The notes beneath the pieces are model-generated. The model did no database searches, was not told where the DNA came from, and saw only the letters and a list, made by a program, of their open reading frames with translations. The translations under genes were made by a program, and so were the position numbers. A stretch of DNA of 64,000 bases from Roseateles_B sp041906185 (GTDB lineage Bacteria; Pseudomonadota; Gammaproteobacteria; Burkholderiales; Burkholderiaceae_C): assembly GCA_041906185.1 (NCBI GenBank), contig JAYRJQ010000006.1, forward strand, positions 124,001-188,000, given 5' to 3'. This document shows, in pieces, positions 47,038 to 54,347 of this stretch (positions are counted from its first letter, which is position 1; the number at the start of each line of letters is the position of its first letter).

Positions 47038-47601
47038 ATGAACGCCAAGCACATCACCCGCATCATCACGACCGCTGCCGGTGGCAGCCTGATCGCCCTG
47101 GCCAGCTTCACCGCCCACGCTGCCGACAAGGAGCAGGGCTTCTACATGGGTGCCGACGTCGGTCGCACCAAGCAGAACCTGAGCGCCGGCGCACAGACGT
47201 CCGACCGCAACTCGGGCAGCCTGAACCTGTACGGTGGCTACCAGATCGACAAGCACTTCGCCGTGGAACTGGGCTACGCCGACCTGGGCAAGGCCAAGAT
47301 CGGCGACACCAGCGCCAAGACCAAGGCCCTGAACGCCGACCTGCTGGCCAGCACGGCCCTCACGCCGGAACTGTCGGTGTACGGCCGCCTGGGCGCCGCC
47401 CGCTACGACCGCGACTTCAGCACCGGCGGCTCGGACCACACCATGGGTTTCAAGCTCGGCGCCGGCCTCGAGTACAAGCTCAGCGAGCAGCTCTCGCTGC
47501 GTGGTGAAGTCACCCGCTACAACAACATCCCGACGGCGGATGGCCAGGGCTTCGGCCGCACGGCCAACAATGTGTCGGCCGGCCTGAAGTACCGCTTCTG
47601 A
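47038..47601 (+). CDS. Outer-membrane beta-barrel protein
   Basis: The 187-residue product has a signal peptide (TTAAGGSLIALASFTAHAAD) and an eight-strand-barrel pattern: alternating residues with GFYMGADVGRTKQ, GSLNLYGGYQIDKHFAVELGYADLG, LSVYGRLGAARYDRD, GAGLEYKLSEQLSLRGEVTRY and a C-terminal VSAGLKYRF ending in Phe. It belongs to the OmpA-like/OmpW-like porin-family barrels. AGGAGAG precedes the ATG. It faces away from the nar operon and is followed by a strong terminator, so it is a single-gene unit. Its substrate is unknown. Confidence 0.87.
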   Translation: MNAKHITRIITTAAGGSLIALASFTAHAADKEQGFYMGADVGRTKQNLSAGAQTSDRNSGSLNLYGGYQIDKHFAVELGYADLGKAKIGDTSAKTKALNADLLASTALTPELSVYGRLGAARYDRDFSTGGSDHTMGFKLGAGLEYKLSEQLSLRGEVTRYNNIPTADGQGFGRTANNVSAGLKYRF

Positions 47602-47674
47602 TGCCTGAGTGACTGGGGGTCCGCCAACGGAATGCGGCGGACCTCAAGCCCTGACCCTCGATTGACAACGGTTG

Positions 47675-47707
47675 GCCGCTGCCCTCACGGGTAGCGGCGT
47701 TTTTTTT
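47675..47707 (+). terminator. Rho-independent terminator after the outer-membrane protein gene
   Basis: A 10-bp stem with one G-T wobble (47675-47684 with 47689-47698) and a TCAC loop is followed by a run of eight T residues. Confidence 0.93.
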
Positions 47708-47784
47708 GTTCAGTGCATGCCAAGACCCCTCCCTGCCGGACCTGCGGATTCAGCCCGGCGGACGCTCGCCTCCGGGCCTTCTCA

Positions 47785-48396
47785 TCAGCGCGGCGTCGGC
47801 GGCGGAACGTCGCGCGCGGCCCGGCGGCGCCGCACCCCGATCCAGCTCAAGGCCAGCATCGCGTTCACGGCCAGCCATGAGGACGCCGGGGCAGGCACCG
47901 GCGTTGGTGCAAGCTCCGCCACGAAGGACAGCGCACCGACACTGTCCAGCTTGAACAAGCCAGCCGTCGTCATGAAGGCCGCCAGGTAGTCCAGGTCGAC
48001 GGTCGAAGGTCCGAAGGCGCTGACCCCGTCGAAATCAGCCAGACCGATGCCCAGCACATCAAAGATGTCCCCCACGAGCTCATCGAGGAAGCCCACGCCC
48101 GACGCCGTGTTGTTGACGTAGAAGTCGACTGCGTTCACGCCCTGGGCAGTGCCCTGCCCGCTTACCGCCACCTCCAGGGACAGCAGCGGGTTCACCGACG
48201 CTCCGCCGCCAATGGAAACCAGGAAGTCGGTATCTCCGATGCCTGTGACGACGAGGGCCGCGTCGCTGAAGGCATGGCCTCCGATGTGGCCAGAGCCTAT
48301 GCCGGAGATCTTGTAGGTGATCGGAGCGGCGGCTGCGGGCAGCGCGCCCACGAGGGCGCCTAGCGCGAGCCCAATAAGCAGGGATGAGAGTTTCAT
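47785..48396 (-). CDS. Exported protein with PEP-CTERM-like (VPAPA) tail
   Basis: The 203-residue product begins with a signal peptide (LLIGLALGALVGALPAAAAP). The mature part is rich in Gly, Asp and Val with low-complexity beta character (GIGLADFDGVSAFGPSTVDLDYL). It ends with PTPVPAPASS, a hydrophobic stretch (LAVNAMLALSWIGV) and RRRRAAR, a variant PEP-CTERM sorting tail. The start ATG at 48396 sits just before an 11-bp minisatellite. The true function is unknown; sorting by an exosortase is expected if the variant tail is recognised. Confidence 0.7.
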   Translation of the reverse strand: MKLSSLLIGLALGALVGALPAAAAPITYKISGIGSGHIGGHAFSDAALVVTGIGDTDFLVSIGGGASVNPLLSLEVAVSGQGTAQGVNAVDFYVNNTASGVGFLDELVGDIFDVLGIGLADFDGVSAFGPSTVDLDYLAAFMTTAGLFKLDSVGALSFVAELAPTPVPAPASSWLAVNAMLALSWIGVRRRRAARDVPPPTPR

Positions 48397-48423
48397 ACGG
48401 TAGCCCTCTCGAGAATGGGGGGA

Positions 48424-48511
48424 TGGCCAGGGAATGGACAGGGAAAGGACAGGGAAAGGACAGGGGATGGCCATGGGGTGGCCAGGGGATGGACAGGGAA
48501 CGGCCAAGGAA
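48424..48511 (-). repeat. 11-bp x 8 minisatellite upstream of the PEP-CTERM-like gene
   Basis: Eight units of 11 bp run without gaps; the most common form is TGGACAGGGAA and its variants TGGCCAGGGGA, AGGACAGGGAA and CGGCCAAGGAA. It begins 28 bp upstream of the 48396 ATG and ends 25 bp before the next gene's stop. The 11-bp period is not a multiple of three, so it is unlikely to code, although one minus-strand frame stays open through it. Confidence 0.9.
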
Positions 48512-48535
48512 TGAACGAGGTAGGAGCCGGGAGCG

Positions 48536-49630
48536 TCAATCGCTGCCGCCACCGCTGCGGCGGCGCGTCATCGGGTCGAGTGCGCAGGCCTTGCACCAGA
48601 CGTCGGCATCCTGGGCGCCTGGTGGCAACGAATGCCTGAGGGCCTCGGAACGGAAGGCCTCCGCGGCGCGCAGCGGGTTGAAGGCTGGCTCGGCCATGTG
48701 CTTCCAGCGTCTCCCGCCCGTTGGCCCGACCAGGACCAGATCCTCCAGCAACTGCTGGCGCGCTCCCGGAGCGGCCCCTCTGCCGTCCACCGCGGCGCCC
48801 TGCTGCCTGGCAGGCACCAGGCGCTGCACGTGCAAGTCCTGGCCTGACCAGAACAGTGCGGGCAGCGTCGGCGCCTCTGACTTCGAGGCTGGCAGATCGA
48901 CCCAGTAGGCGGCGCTGCCCGGCGCATCCCCAAGCACCACTCGATGGCCGCCCGCCGCATCGCGTGCCATGAAGGCAAAGCGCGAGCCATCCGCCGACCA
49001 CCGTACCGGCCCGAGGGCGCCGGGATCCGCGGGAAGGCCGCTGAGCACGGGCCGGCCATCCAGGCGCAGGACAGGAGCGCGCGCTGCGGCTGCCGTGAAA
49101 TGCGGCGCACCGTCGACAAGGAGCACATGCCGCCCATCCGGAGAAAAGGACGCTCCCTGAGCATCATCCACATAGGCGGCGACGACGACACGGCGGCTCA
49201 GGTCGAACACGAGGCTCTCGGTGCTTGACGGGTTGATCGTCCCGCTGACGACCACGCGGTCGGTGCCTAGCCACTCGACGGATTCGACAAAGCGCATGCC
49301 GCCTTGCACCTCGCCCGCGGCAAGCGGCTTGATGGGCAGGCGCGACAGCGGCTGTCCGTGCTGATCCAGCACCACCAGCCAGGCCAGGGCCACCGCCGGA
49401 TCGGCGTCATCGACGAAGGCGATCTTCGTGCCGTCACGCGACCAGACCGGCAGTCGCGCCTTGGACGACGCTTGGCCAAAGCAGCGCAGCGCGCCGCCGT
49501 CCACGCTAGCACACACCGCACCGTTGTGGACCGCGGCGATGCGCAGGCTGGACATCGGCTCGGCCGCCATCGATGCGCTCGAAAGGCTGACGCAGATGAC
49601 AGCGGCCATGAAGGCAAATGGGCGATTCAT
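48536..49630 (-). CDS. Exported protein with TolB-like PD40 beta-propeller repeats
   Basis: The 364-residue product has a signal peptide (AFMAAVICVSLSSASMAAE) and at least three TolB-type PD40 repeats: PVWSRDGTKIAFVDD, ASFSPDGRHVLLVDG and VRWSADGSRFAFMARD. Such propellers act in protein-protein or ligand contacts in the periplasm or at the surface. The C-terminus carries two Cys (WCKACALD) and a basic tail. It overlaps the preceding 3D-domain gene by four bases (ATGA), so the two are translationally coupled. No specific function is recognised. Confidence 0.7.
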   Translation of the reverse strand: MNRPFAFMAAVICVSLSSASMAAEPMSSLRIAAVHNGAVCASVDGGALRCFGQASSKARLPVWSRDGTKIAFVDDADPAVALAWLVVLDQHGQPLSRLPIKPLAAGEVQGGMRFVESVEWLGTDRVVVSGTINPSSTESLVFDLSRRVVVAAYVDDAQGASFSPDGRHVLLVDGAPHFTAAAARAPVLRLDGRPVLSGLPADPGALGPVRWSADGSRFAFMARDAAGGHRVVLGDAPGSAAYWVDLPASKSEAPTLPALFWSGQDLHVQRLVPARQQGAAVDGRGAAPGARQQLLEDLVLVGPTGGRRWKHMAEPAFNPLRAAEAFRSEALRHSLPPGAQDADVWCKACALDPMTRRRSGGGSD

Positions 49631-50847
49631 TTCAGTGCACTCCCCGGGCATGTCGTACCTTGCGGCGTCTGGCAGGCGCCGACGCCGTGCGGGTTGGCAT
49701 ACCCCGCACAGGCAGTCCGGCCGGCCCCATTGAAAAGATCCAGGCGGTAGCCGCGTAGGGCGCCACCGGTGTCGTTGGCCAGCAGGCCGGCACCCACGCC
49801 ATCGACGTCCACGAGCACGCCGCGGCCGGGAATGATGGCACGATCCCTGGCGACGCTGCCACCGGCGATGACCGCGGTGCCGTCCGCCCCTGTCACCGCG
49901 GCGACCGGGGACATCAGGCCGGTGGCCGGGCTGTAGTTGACATAGCCCCCGGTGTTCAGCTGGCCGCTGCCCTGCAGCCTGACGTTGGCGATGAAGGAAG
50001 CGCAGTAGCTGCCAGTCAGGCCATTGGGGTTGGTGAGGGCACCGGTGTAGGACACCCCCCCGATGCGCGTGGCAGAACAGGCCCCCGGCGGGGTTCCGTA
50101 GTCGGATTCAAGCGCCACCATGTAGCAGGACATGCCGAAGGTCGCGAGGGTGTTCAAGTCGTTCGTCGCGTCCACGCCGTCGACCGTGTACTTGGCGACC
50201 AGACGCTCCAGCCCGCCCGGCGAGGGCCTGCCGCCGCCCCCGGGCGCGCTCACCGTGATCTGGTCCGGATTGCTCCGGTTGTTGAACCCGGCCGCCTGGG
50301 CGAGTGTGGCGACGTTGGCGCCGGCCAGCAGCACGGTCGAGAAGTCGAAGACGCCGCCAGCGGGCGTCCCCGTTGCCGTGATGCTGGTGAGCGAGCCGCG
50401 GGCCAGGGCGATGGTCGGCCCGGTCCGGGTCCAGGTGTCGGAGCCAGTGACACCGTCATCGTTGGCATAGCTGCCCGTCGCGGACTTGCAGTCTTCGCCG
50501 AAGGTGAGGCTCTCGGAGAAGCCCTGGCAGTCGGCCCCGCCGCCATAGCGGGCGTCCACATGGAAGCCGCTCGTGCCGACCAGGGTGACTGTCAGGCTGT
50601 GAGTACCGCCACAGTAGGGCAGGCGCATCGTGCCGGTGAGGGCGGGGGCAACGCTGGCATTTCCGCCATACGCATCCACCCAGGAGCCGGGCACGGTGCA
50701 GACCGCCCAGGTCTGGGCAGTTGCCGTACAGAGCCCGAGGGCCGCCAGCGCTGTGGCGACGCGGGTGTTGCGTCCGGGCGCAGCGCGCGCCCTTGCTGAA
50801 GCGTGGGTGGACCGGCGCGCGTGGGCGCGCCATTGACGGCAGGACAT
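49627..50847 (-). CDS. Exported protein with C-terminal 3D (double-psi barrel) domain
   Basis: The 406-residue product has an Arg-rich N-terminus followed by a hydrophobic VATALAALGLCTATAQTWA signal. The last 80 residues carry the 3D-domain signature: AIIPGRGVLVDVDGVGAGLLANDTGGALRGYRLDLF, with the expected conserved Asp residues. Related domains occur in lytic transglycosylase MltA and in resuscitation or cell-wall proteins, so contact with peptidoglycan is plausible. The central 300 residues are Cys- and Gly-containing and not recognised. It is transcribed with the PD40 gene, behind an FNR-like box at 50922. Confidence 0.68.
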   Translation of the reverse strand: MSCRQWRAHARRSTHASARARAAPGRNTRVATALAALGLCTATAQTWAVCTVPGSWVDAYGGNASVAPALTGTMRLPYCGGTHSLTVTLVGTSGFHVDARYGGGADCQGFSESLTFGEDCKSATGSYANDDGVTGSDTWTRTGPTIALARGSLTSITATGTPAGGVFDFSTVLLAGANVATLAQAAGFNNRSNPDQITVSAPGGGGRPSPGGLERLVAKYTVDGVDATNDLNTLATFGMSCYMVALESDYGTPPGACSATRIGGVSYTGALTNPNGLTGSYCASFIANVRLQGSGQLNTGGYVNYSPATGLMSPVAAVTGADGTAVIAGGSVARDRAIIPGRGVLVDVDGVGAGLLANDTGGALRGYRLDLFNGAGRTACAGYANPHGVGACQTPQGTTCPGSALK

Positions 50848-51179
50848 CGGCTACCTCCCTGTTCGGACGATCGGAGATTCAGCGCATCCAATGACCGTTC
50901 AGTCAGCAAGACCTGGCACTGTTGATGCCCTTCAATGAGCGCGCACTTTGAAGGTTAGCGACTTCGCCTGTGCCGATCAATCATCCATATTCAGGACCCG
51001 TTGAGGTGAGCAGGGTGCCCCGGCCCGGCGGATTCGCTGCCTCGCGGCCCACCAATGCGGCACGGACAGGGCGACGCGCAGCGCTGGCGCCCCTTCCTCC
51101 TCAGCAGGTCGGCGCAGGAGCAGGGAGGCCGCAAGGCAGGGCGGCATGAGGGGTCACGGTCGCATGCCGTGCGGCCTCT
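50848..51179. other. 332-bp intergenic region between narL and the 3D-domain gene
   Basis: No gene is supported. It holds the FNR-like box at 50922-50935, an overlapping 7-bp inverted repeat (50929-50935 with 50948-50954, CCTTCAA...TTGAAGG), and a CAAGACCTGGCAC variant of the dispersed motif near 50907. No terminator for narL was identified. Confidence 0.5.
50922..50935 (-). promoter_or_regulatory. FNR-like box upstream of the 3D-domain/PD40 gene pair
   Basis: TTGAT-GCCC-TTCAA matches the FNR box at nine of ten positions. Its centre is 81 bp before the 50847 start, so a class II start near 50887 would leave a leader of about 40 bases. The -10 at that distance is weak. Confidence 0.55.
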
Positions 51180-51887
51180 TCAACAGGGACTGGAGGACGC
51201 CTGTGGCGGCTGGCCGATGCCGCGCTCGCTGGCCCACACGGCCACCTGCACACGCGAGCTCAGCCCGAGCTTGCGCAGGATGTGCTGGACGTGGATCTTG
51301 ACCGTGGTCTCGGCGATGCCCAGACGGCGCGCGATCTCCTTGTTGCTCGCGCCCTGCACGATCTCGCGCAGGATCTCGCCCTCGCGGGGCGAGAGTCCGG
51401 CCTCGACGTCCGGCGCCACCGCCGTCTCGGCCAGGGCCGCAACCTGCGGGGCCGGCGCCGGCAGCGCGCTGGCGCGCAGGGCGCTCACCAGCTTGGACAC
51501 CATCTCGGGGCTCACGACGGATTCGCCCTCGTGCGCGCGGCGCAGCGCCGCGGCGAGGTCCGGGCCATCCATCGTCTTGAGCAGGTAGCCGGCCGCCCCG
51601 CCTCGCAGCGCGTCAGTGAGGTCCTGCTCGTCCTCGCTGACGGTGAGCATCAGCACCTGGGCCTGCGGCAGCACTTCCCGCAGGCCGGGCAGCAGGTCCA
51701 CGCCGCGCACACCGGGCATGTGGTTGTCCAGCAGGACGAGGTCGGGCTTGAGCTCCTCCGCCCGGCGCAGCGCCTCGGCGCCGTCCGCGGCCTCGCCGAC
51801 GATCTCCAGGCCCTCTTCCTGAGCCAGCAAGGCGATCAGCCCGCGGCGAAACAGCTTGTGGTCATCGACCACCATCACACGAATCAC
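51180..51887 (-). CDS. narL: Nitrate/nitrite response regulator NarL
   Basis: The 235-residue regulator has a receiver (VMVVDDHKLFRRGL, acceptor Asp54 in LVLLDNHMPGVRGVDLLP, Lys in GYLLKTMDG), a long linker, and a LuxR-type DNA-binding domain (LSPREGEILREIVQGASNKEIARRL, TTVKIHVQHILRKLGLSSRVQ). The NHMPG and KTMDG segments are typical of NarL proper. Phosphorylated NarL activates nar genes through TACYYMT heptamers, one of which appears before narK1. It overlaps narX by four bases. Confidence 0.93.
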   Translation of the reverse strand: MIRVMVVDDHKLFRRGLIALLAQEEGLEIVGEAADGAEALRRAEELKPDLVLLDNHMPGVRGVDLLPGLREVLPQAQVLMLTVSEDEQDLTDALRGGAAGYLLKTMDGPDLAAALRRAHEGESVVSPEMVSKLVSALRASALPAPAPQVAALAETAVAPDVEAGLSPREGEILREIVQGASNKEIARRLGIAETTVKIHVQHILRKLGLSSRVQVAVWASERGIGQPPQASSSPC

Positions 51888-53848
51888 GCCAGTCCTCCTG
51901 CGGGCGACAGCACCGGCGCCGCCCGGGATGCATTCTCGTTCGCCAGTGCGGCGCCTTCCTGCGTCAGTGCACCGGCGTCCAGGCCCGTGCGCGGCAGCTC
52001 CAGCGTGACGATGGTGCCCCCGGCCTCGCGCGGGCGGATGCTCACGTGCGCGCCGATGCGCTGGGCGCGCTCACGCATGATGCGCAGGCCCACATGCGTC
52101 TCGTCGAAGCGGCCATGCTCGGTATCGAAACCGCAGCCGTCGTCGCTCACCTCGAAGCGCCACGTCGGCTCCTGCAGCACCCGCACCTCCACCAGCTTCG
52201 CGCCGGCGTGCTTGCGGACGTTGGACAGCGCCTCCTGCACCACGTGGAGCACCTGGATCTGCTGGTCCGGCGGCAGCGGCACCCCACTGCCCTGCACCAC
52301 CAGCTGTGCCTGGATGCCGCTCTGCAGCTCGAACTTGGACAGCGTCGTGCGCAGCGCGTGCTCGATGTCCTCGTGTCCGGGGCGGGTGCGGAAATGCAGC
52401 AGCAGCTCGCGCACGTCGGCGTAGCTCTCCCGCACGCCGGCGTCGATCTCGGTCAACGCGGCCTCGACATCCTGCGGCCGCTGGCGCGCCAGGCCGCCGC
52501 GCAGCAGCTGGACCTGGATCTTCAGGAAGGCCAGGGACTGCGCGATGGAGTCGTGCAGCTCCTGCGCCAGCAGATTGCGCTCCTCGCTGACGGCCATTTC
52601 CCGGTCACGGGCCGCGAGGCGCAGGTTGTCCAGCAGCGTGCCGAAGTGGCCCACCAGCGCGTCCAGCAGCTGGGACTCCGCCTCCGTCGGCCGCTTCTCG
52701 CCATAGAAGAAGAGCTCCACCTCGCCCAGCGTGCGAGGGCCACTGCGCATCGGCAGCGCAATCACCGTCTGGTAGCCGGCCTGCTCGCAGAAGCCGAGGG
52801 CCTGGCGCCCGAGCTGGCGGATCGGGATGACCCGCGCGCCGACCTGGGTCTGCAGGTGCTCGCCACAGGCGCAATCGCCCAGGTGGACGCAGCGCTCGGC
52901 CTCGCTCATGCGCTGCGGCAGGCGGGTCTGGCCGAGCAGCAGCAGGCGGTTGCCGTCCTCGTTGGCCAGCCGCACGGCCGCGGCGTCTGCGCCGGCCACG
53001 CGGGCGATCTTGGCCGCGAAATCGTTGGCCAGCAGAGCGCGGTCGTCACTGCCGTGGCTGGCCATCAGCGCGACGTCGTAGAGCGCCGCCAGGCGTTCGT
53101 TCTGCTGCGCAAGGCTTGCCGTCTTCTCCGCGACCTTGGCCTCGAGGCCCTGGTAGGAGCGCTGCAGCGCGTCGGCCATGGTGTTGAAGCCCTGCGCCAG
53201 GGAGGAGAACTCCTCCACCGAGTTGCGCTCGTCGATGCGGGGCGAGAAGTCCCGCGCCGCCATCGTGGCGAGGCCGTCCCGCAGGCGCTGCAGTGGGCGC
53301 ACGATCCACACCAGCGTGCCGGACACGAAGACGACCGAGGCCCCCACCACCAGCACGACGAGGCCGAAGCACATGCCGCCCAGCAGCGCCGTGCGCGTGG
53401 AGATGGTGCGCTCGATGGCCGAGACGAAGCCGTCCACCGTGCTCACGAACTGGTCCGCCTGCACGCGCAGCTGGGCACGCTCGCCCGGCTTCAGCAGCTG
53501 CTGGCGCAGCGGAATCCAGGCGGCGGCCACCTCGTTGAAGCGGTCGGCGCAGGCCTGGTTGTCAGGAATGAAGAGGGGGCGGCTGGGGTCCCCCTGGCGC
53601 AGGCTGGCGACCATGTCGTCGAACACCTGGACGCCACCGGCCACCTCGTCCAGGTCCCCGCGCTCATGGGCCAGGGCGAGGCGGTACGTCATCATGCGCA
53701 TCCGCCCGGCCTCGTTGATGGCGCCGGCGCCGCCCTCCAGCTGCCAGGACACCCACAGCGTGAAGGCGATGGCAGCCAGCGCCACCGTCAGGAAGGTGGT
53801 CTGGATGAGGGCGAGCTTGCCCGCCAGGCTGCGAAACAGGGTGCGCAT
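51884..53848 (-). CDS. narX: Nitrate/nitrite sensor kinase NarX
   Basis: The 654-residue sensor has transmembrane helix 1 (LIQTTFLTVALAAIAFTLWV), a periplasmic helix bundle starting with the nitrate-binding P-box (INEAGRMRMMTYRLA), helix 2 (GGMCFGLVVLVVGASVVFV), HAMP, a GAF-like linker with a Cys cluster (CVHLGDCACGEHL) typical of NarX, HisKA_3 (LLAQELHDSIAQSLAFLK) and an ATPase domain (SDDGCGFD). The ATG at 53848 is preferred over a GTG at 53857 because the FNR-type promoter predicts transcription from about 53849; neither start has a clear ribosome site. Confidence 0.92.
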   Translation of the reverse strand: MRTLFRSLAGKLALIQTTFLTVALAAIAFTLWVSWQLEGGAGAINEAGRMRMMTYRLALAHERGDLDEVAGGVQVFDDMVASLRQGDPSRPLFIPDNQACADRFNEVAAAWIPLRQQLLKPGERAQLRVQADQFVSTVDGFVSAIERTISTRTALLGGMCFGLVVLVVGASVVFVSGTLVWIVRPLQRLRDGLATMAARDFSPRIDERNSVEEFSSLAQGFNTMADALQRSYQGLEAKVAEKTASLAQQNERLAALYDVALMASHGSDDRALLANDFAAKIARVAGADAAAVRLANEDGNRLLLLGQTRLPQRMSEAERCVHLGDCACGEHLQTQVGARVIPIRQLGRQALGFCEQAGYQTVIALPMRSGPRTLGEVELFFYGEKRPTEAESQLLDALVGHFGTLLDNLRLAARDREMAVSEERNLLAQELHDSIAQSLAFLKIQVQLLRGGLARQRPQDVEAALTEIDAGVRESYADVRELLLHFRTRPGHEDIEHALRTTLSKFELQSGIQAQLVVQGSGVPLPPDQQIQVLHVVQEALSNVRKHAGAKLVEVRVLQEPTWRFEVSDDGCGFDTEHGRFDETHVGLRIMRERAQRIGAHVSIRPREAGGTIVTLELPRTGLDAGALTQEGAALANENASRAAPVLSPAGGLA

Positions 53849-53855
53849 GACGCGC

Positions 53856-53897
53856 ACGATAGAAGCGCGGCCCCCTGGCCGTCTTGACCAATGTCAA
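53856..53897 (-). promoter_or_regulatory. FNR-type class II promoter of narX
   Basis: The box TTGAC-CAAT-GTCAA (53884-53897) is a perfect palindrome with the FNR core TTGA-N6-TCAA. On the minus strand TATCGT (53861-53856) sits exactly where a -10 should be if the box is centred at -41.5, which sets the start point near 53849, one base before the narX ATG at 53848. Confidence 0.65.
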
Positions 53898-53985
53898 AGA
53901 AGGCCAGGACGGCAGGCAGGCCGCCCGGCCCCACGGCGTGGACGCCTGCCTGGGTGGGGGGCGGCTGCCTGCGCAGCCTGCCGGC

Positions 53986-54033
53986 GACGCTGACTGCGAC
54001 GCTGATTGCGACGTCTACTGCAACGTTTACTGC
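53986..54033 (+). repeat. 12-bp x 4 tandem repeat
   Basis: Four units (GACGCTGACTGC, GACGCTGATTGC, GACGTCTACTGC, AACGTTTACTGC) lie between narX and the next small gene, overlapping the last codons of that gene at 54027-54033. Confidence 0.85.
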
Positions 54034-54239
54034 GAGGCGCCGGACGCCGGGGCGCTCGCGGCCTCGGGGGCCGATGCGGCGGCGGGCGCCGAGGCGGGAG
54101 CGGCCGAGGCGGCGGGCTCCGCGTGGCCGGCACCGACGTCGTGCTTCTCGCCGCTCATGTCGATGTCACCCCCGCTCTTCATCAGGATGAACAGGGCCAG
54201 GGCAGCAAAGGCGATGAAGCCGACGACGAGTTTCCACAT
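54027..54239 (-). CDS. Small single-pass membrane protein with Ala/Pro-rich tail
   Basis: The 70-residue product has one transmembrane helix (LVVGFIAFAALALFILM) and then a polar segment (SGGDIDMSGEKHDVG) followed by a long Ala/Pro/Ser tail. GGTGG lies about ten bases before the ATG. No family is recognised. It may be a real small gene: the hydrophobic start and clean ribosome spacing support it, but the low-complexity tail and a tandem repeat at its 3' end reduce certainty. It could interact with the nearby NarX but nothing shows this. Confidence 0.5.
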   Translation of the reverse strand: MWKLVVGFIAFAALALFILMKSGGDIDMSGEKHDVGAGHAEPAASAAPASAPAAASAPEAASAPASGASQ

Positions 54240-54347
54240 GGTTGATCCACCGGGTTTGTAAACGATGGGGGGATTCTGGCGACCTTCCCTGACAGCTGGC
54301 TGAGGCGCGCGCGGGGCCGTCCGGCCCCCTCCCCTTGCCGGCCTCGC

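Noticed and set aside
54316..54334. GGGGCCG-TC-CGGCCCC hairpin after sucrose phosphorylase
   Set aside because: No T tract follows in the direction of transcription, so termination there is unsupported.
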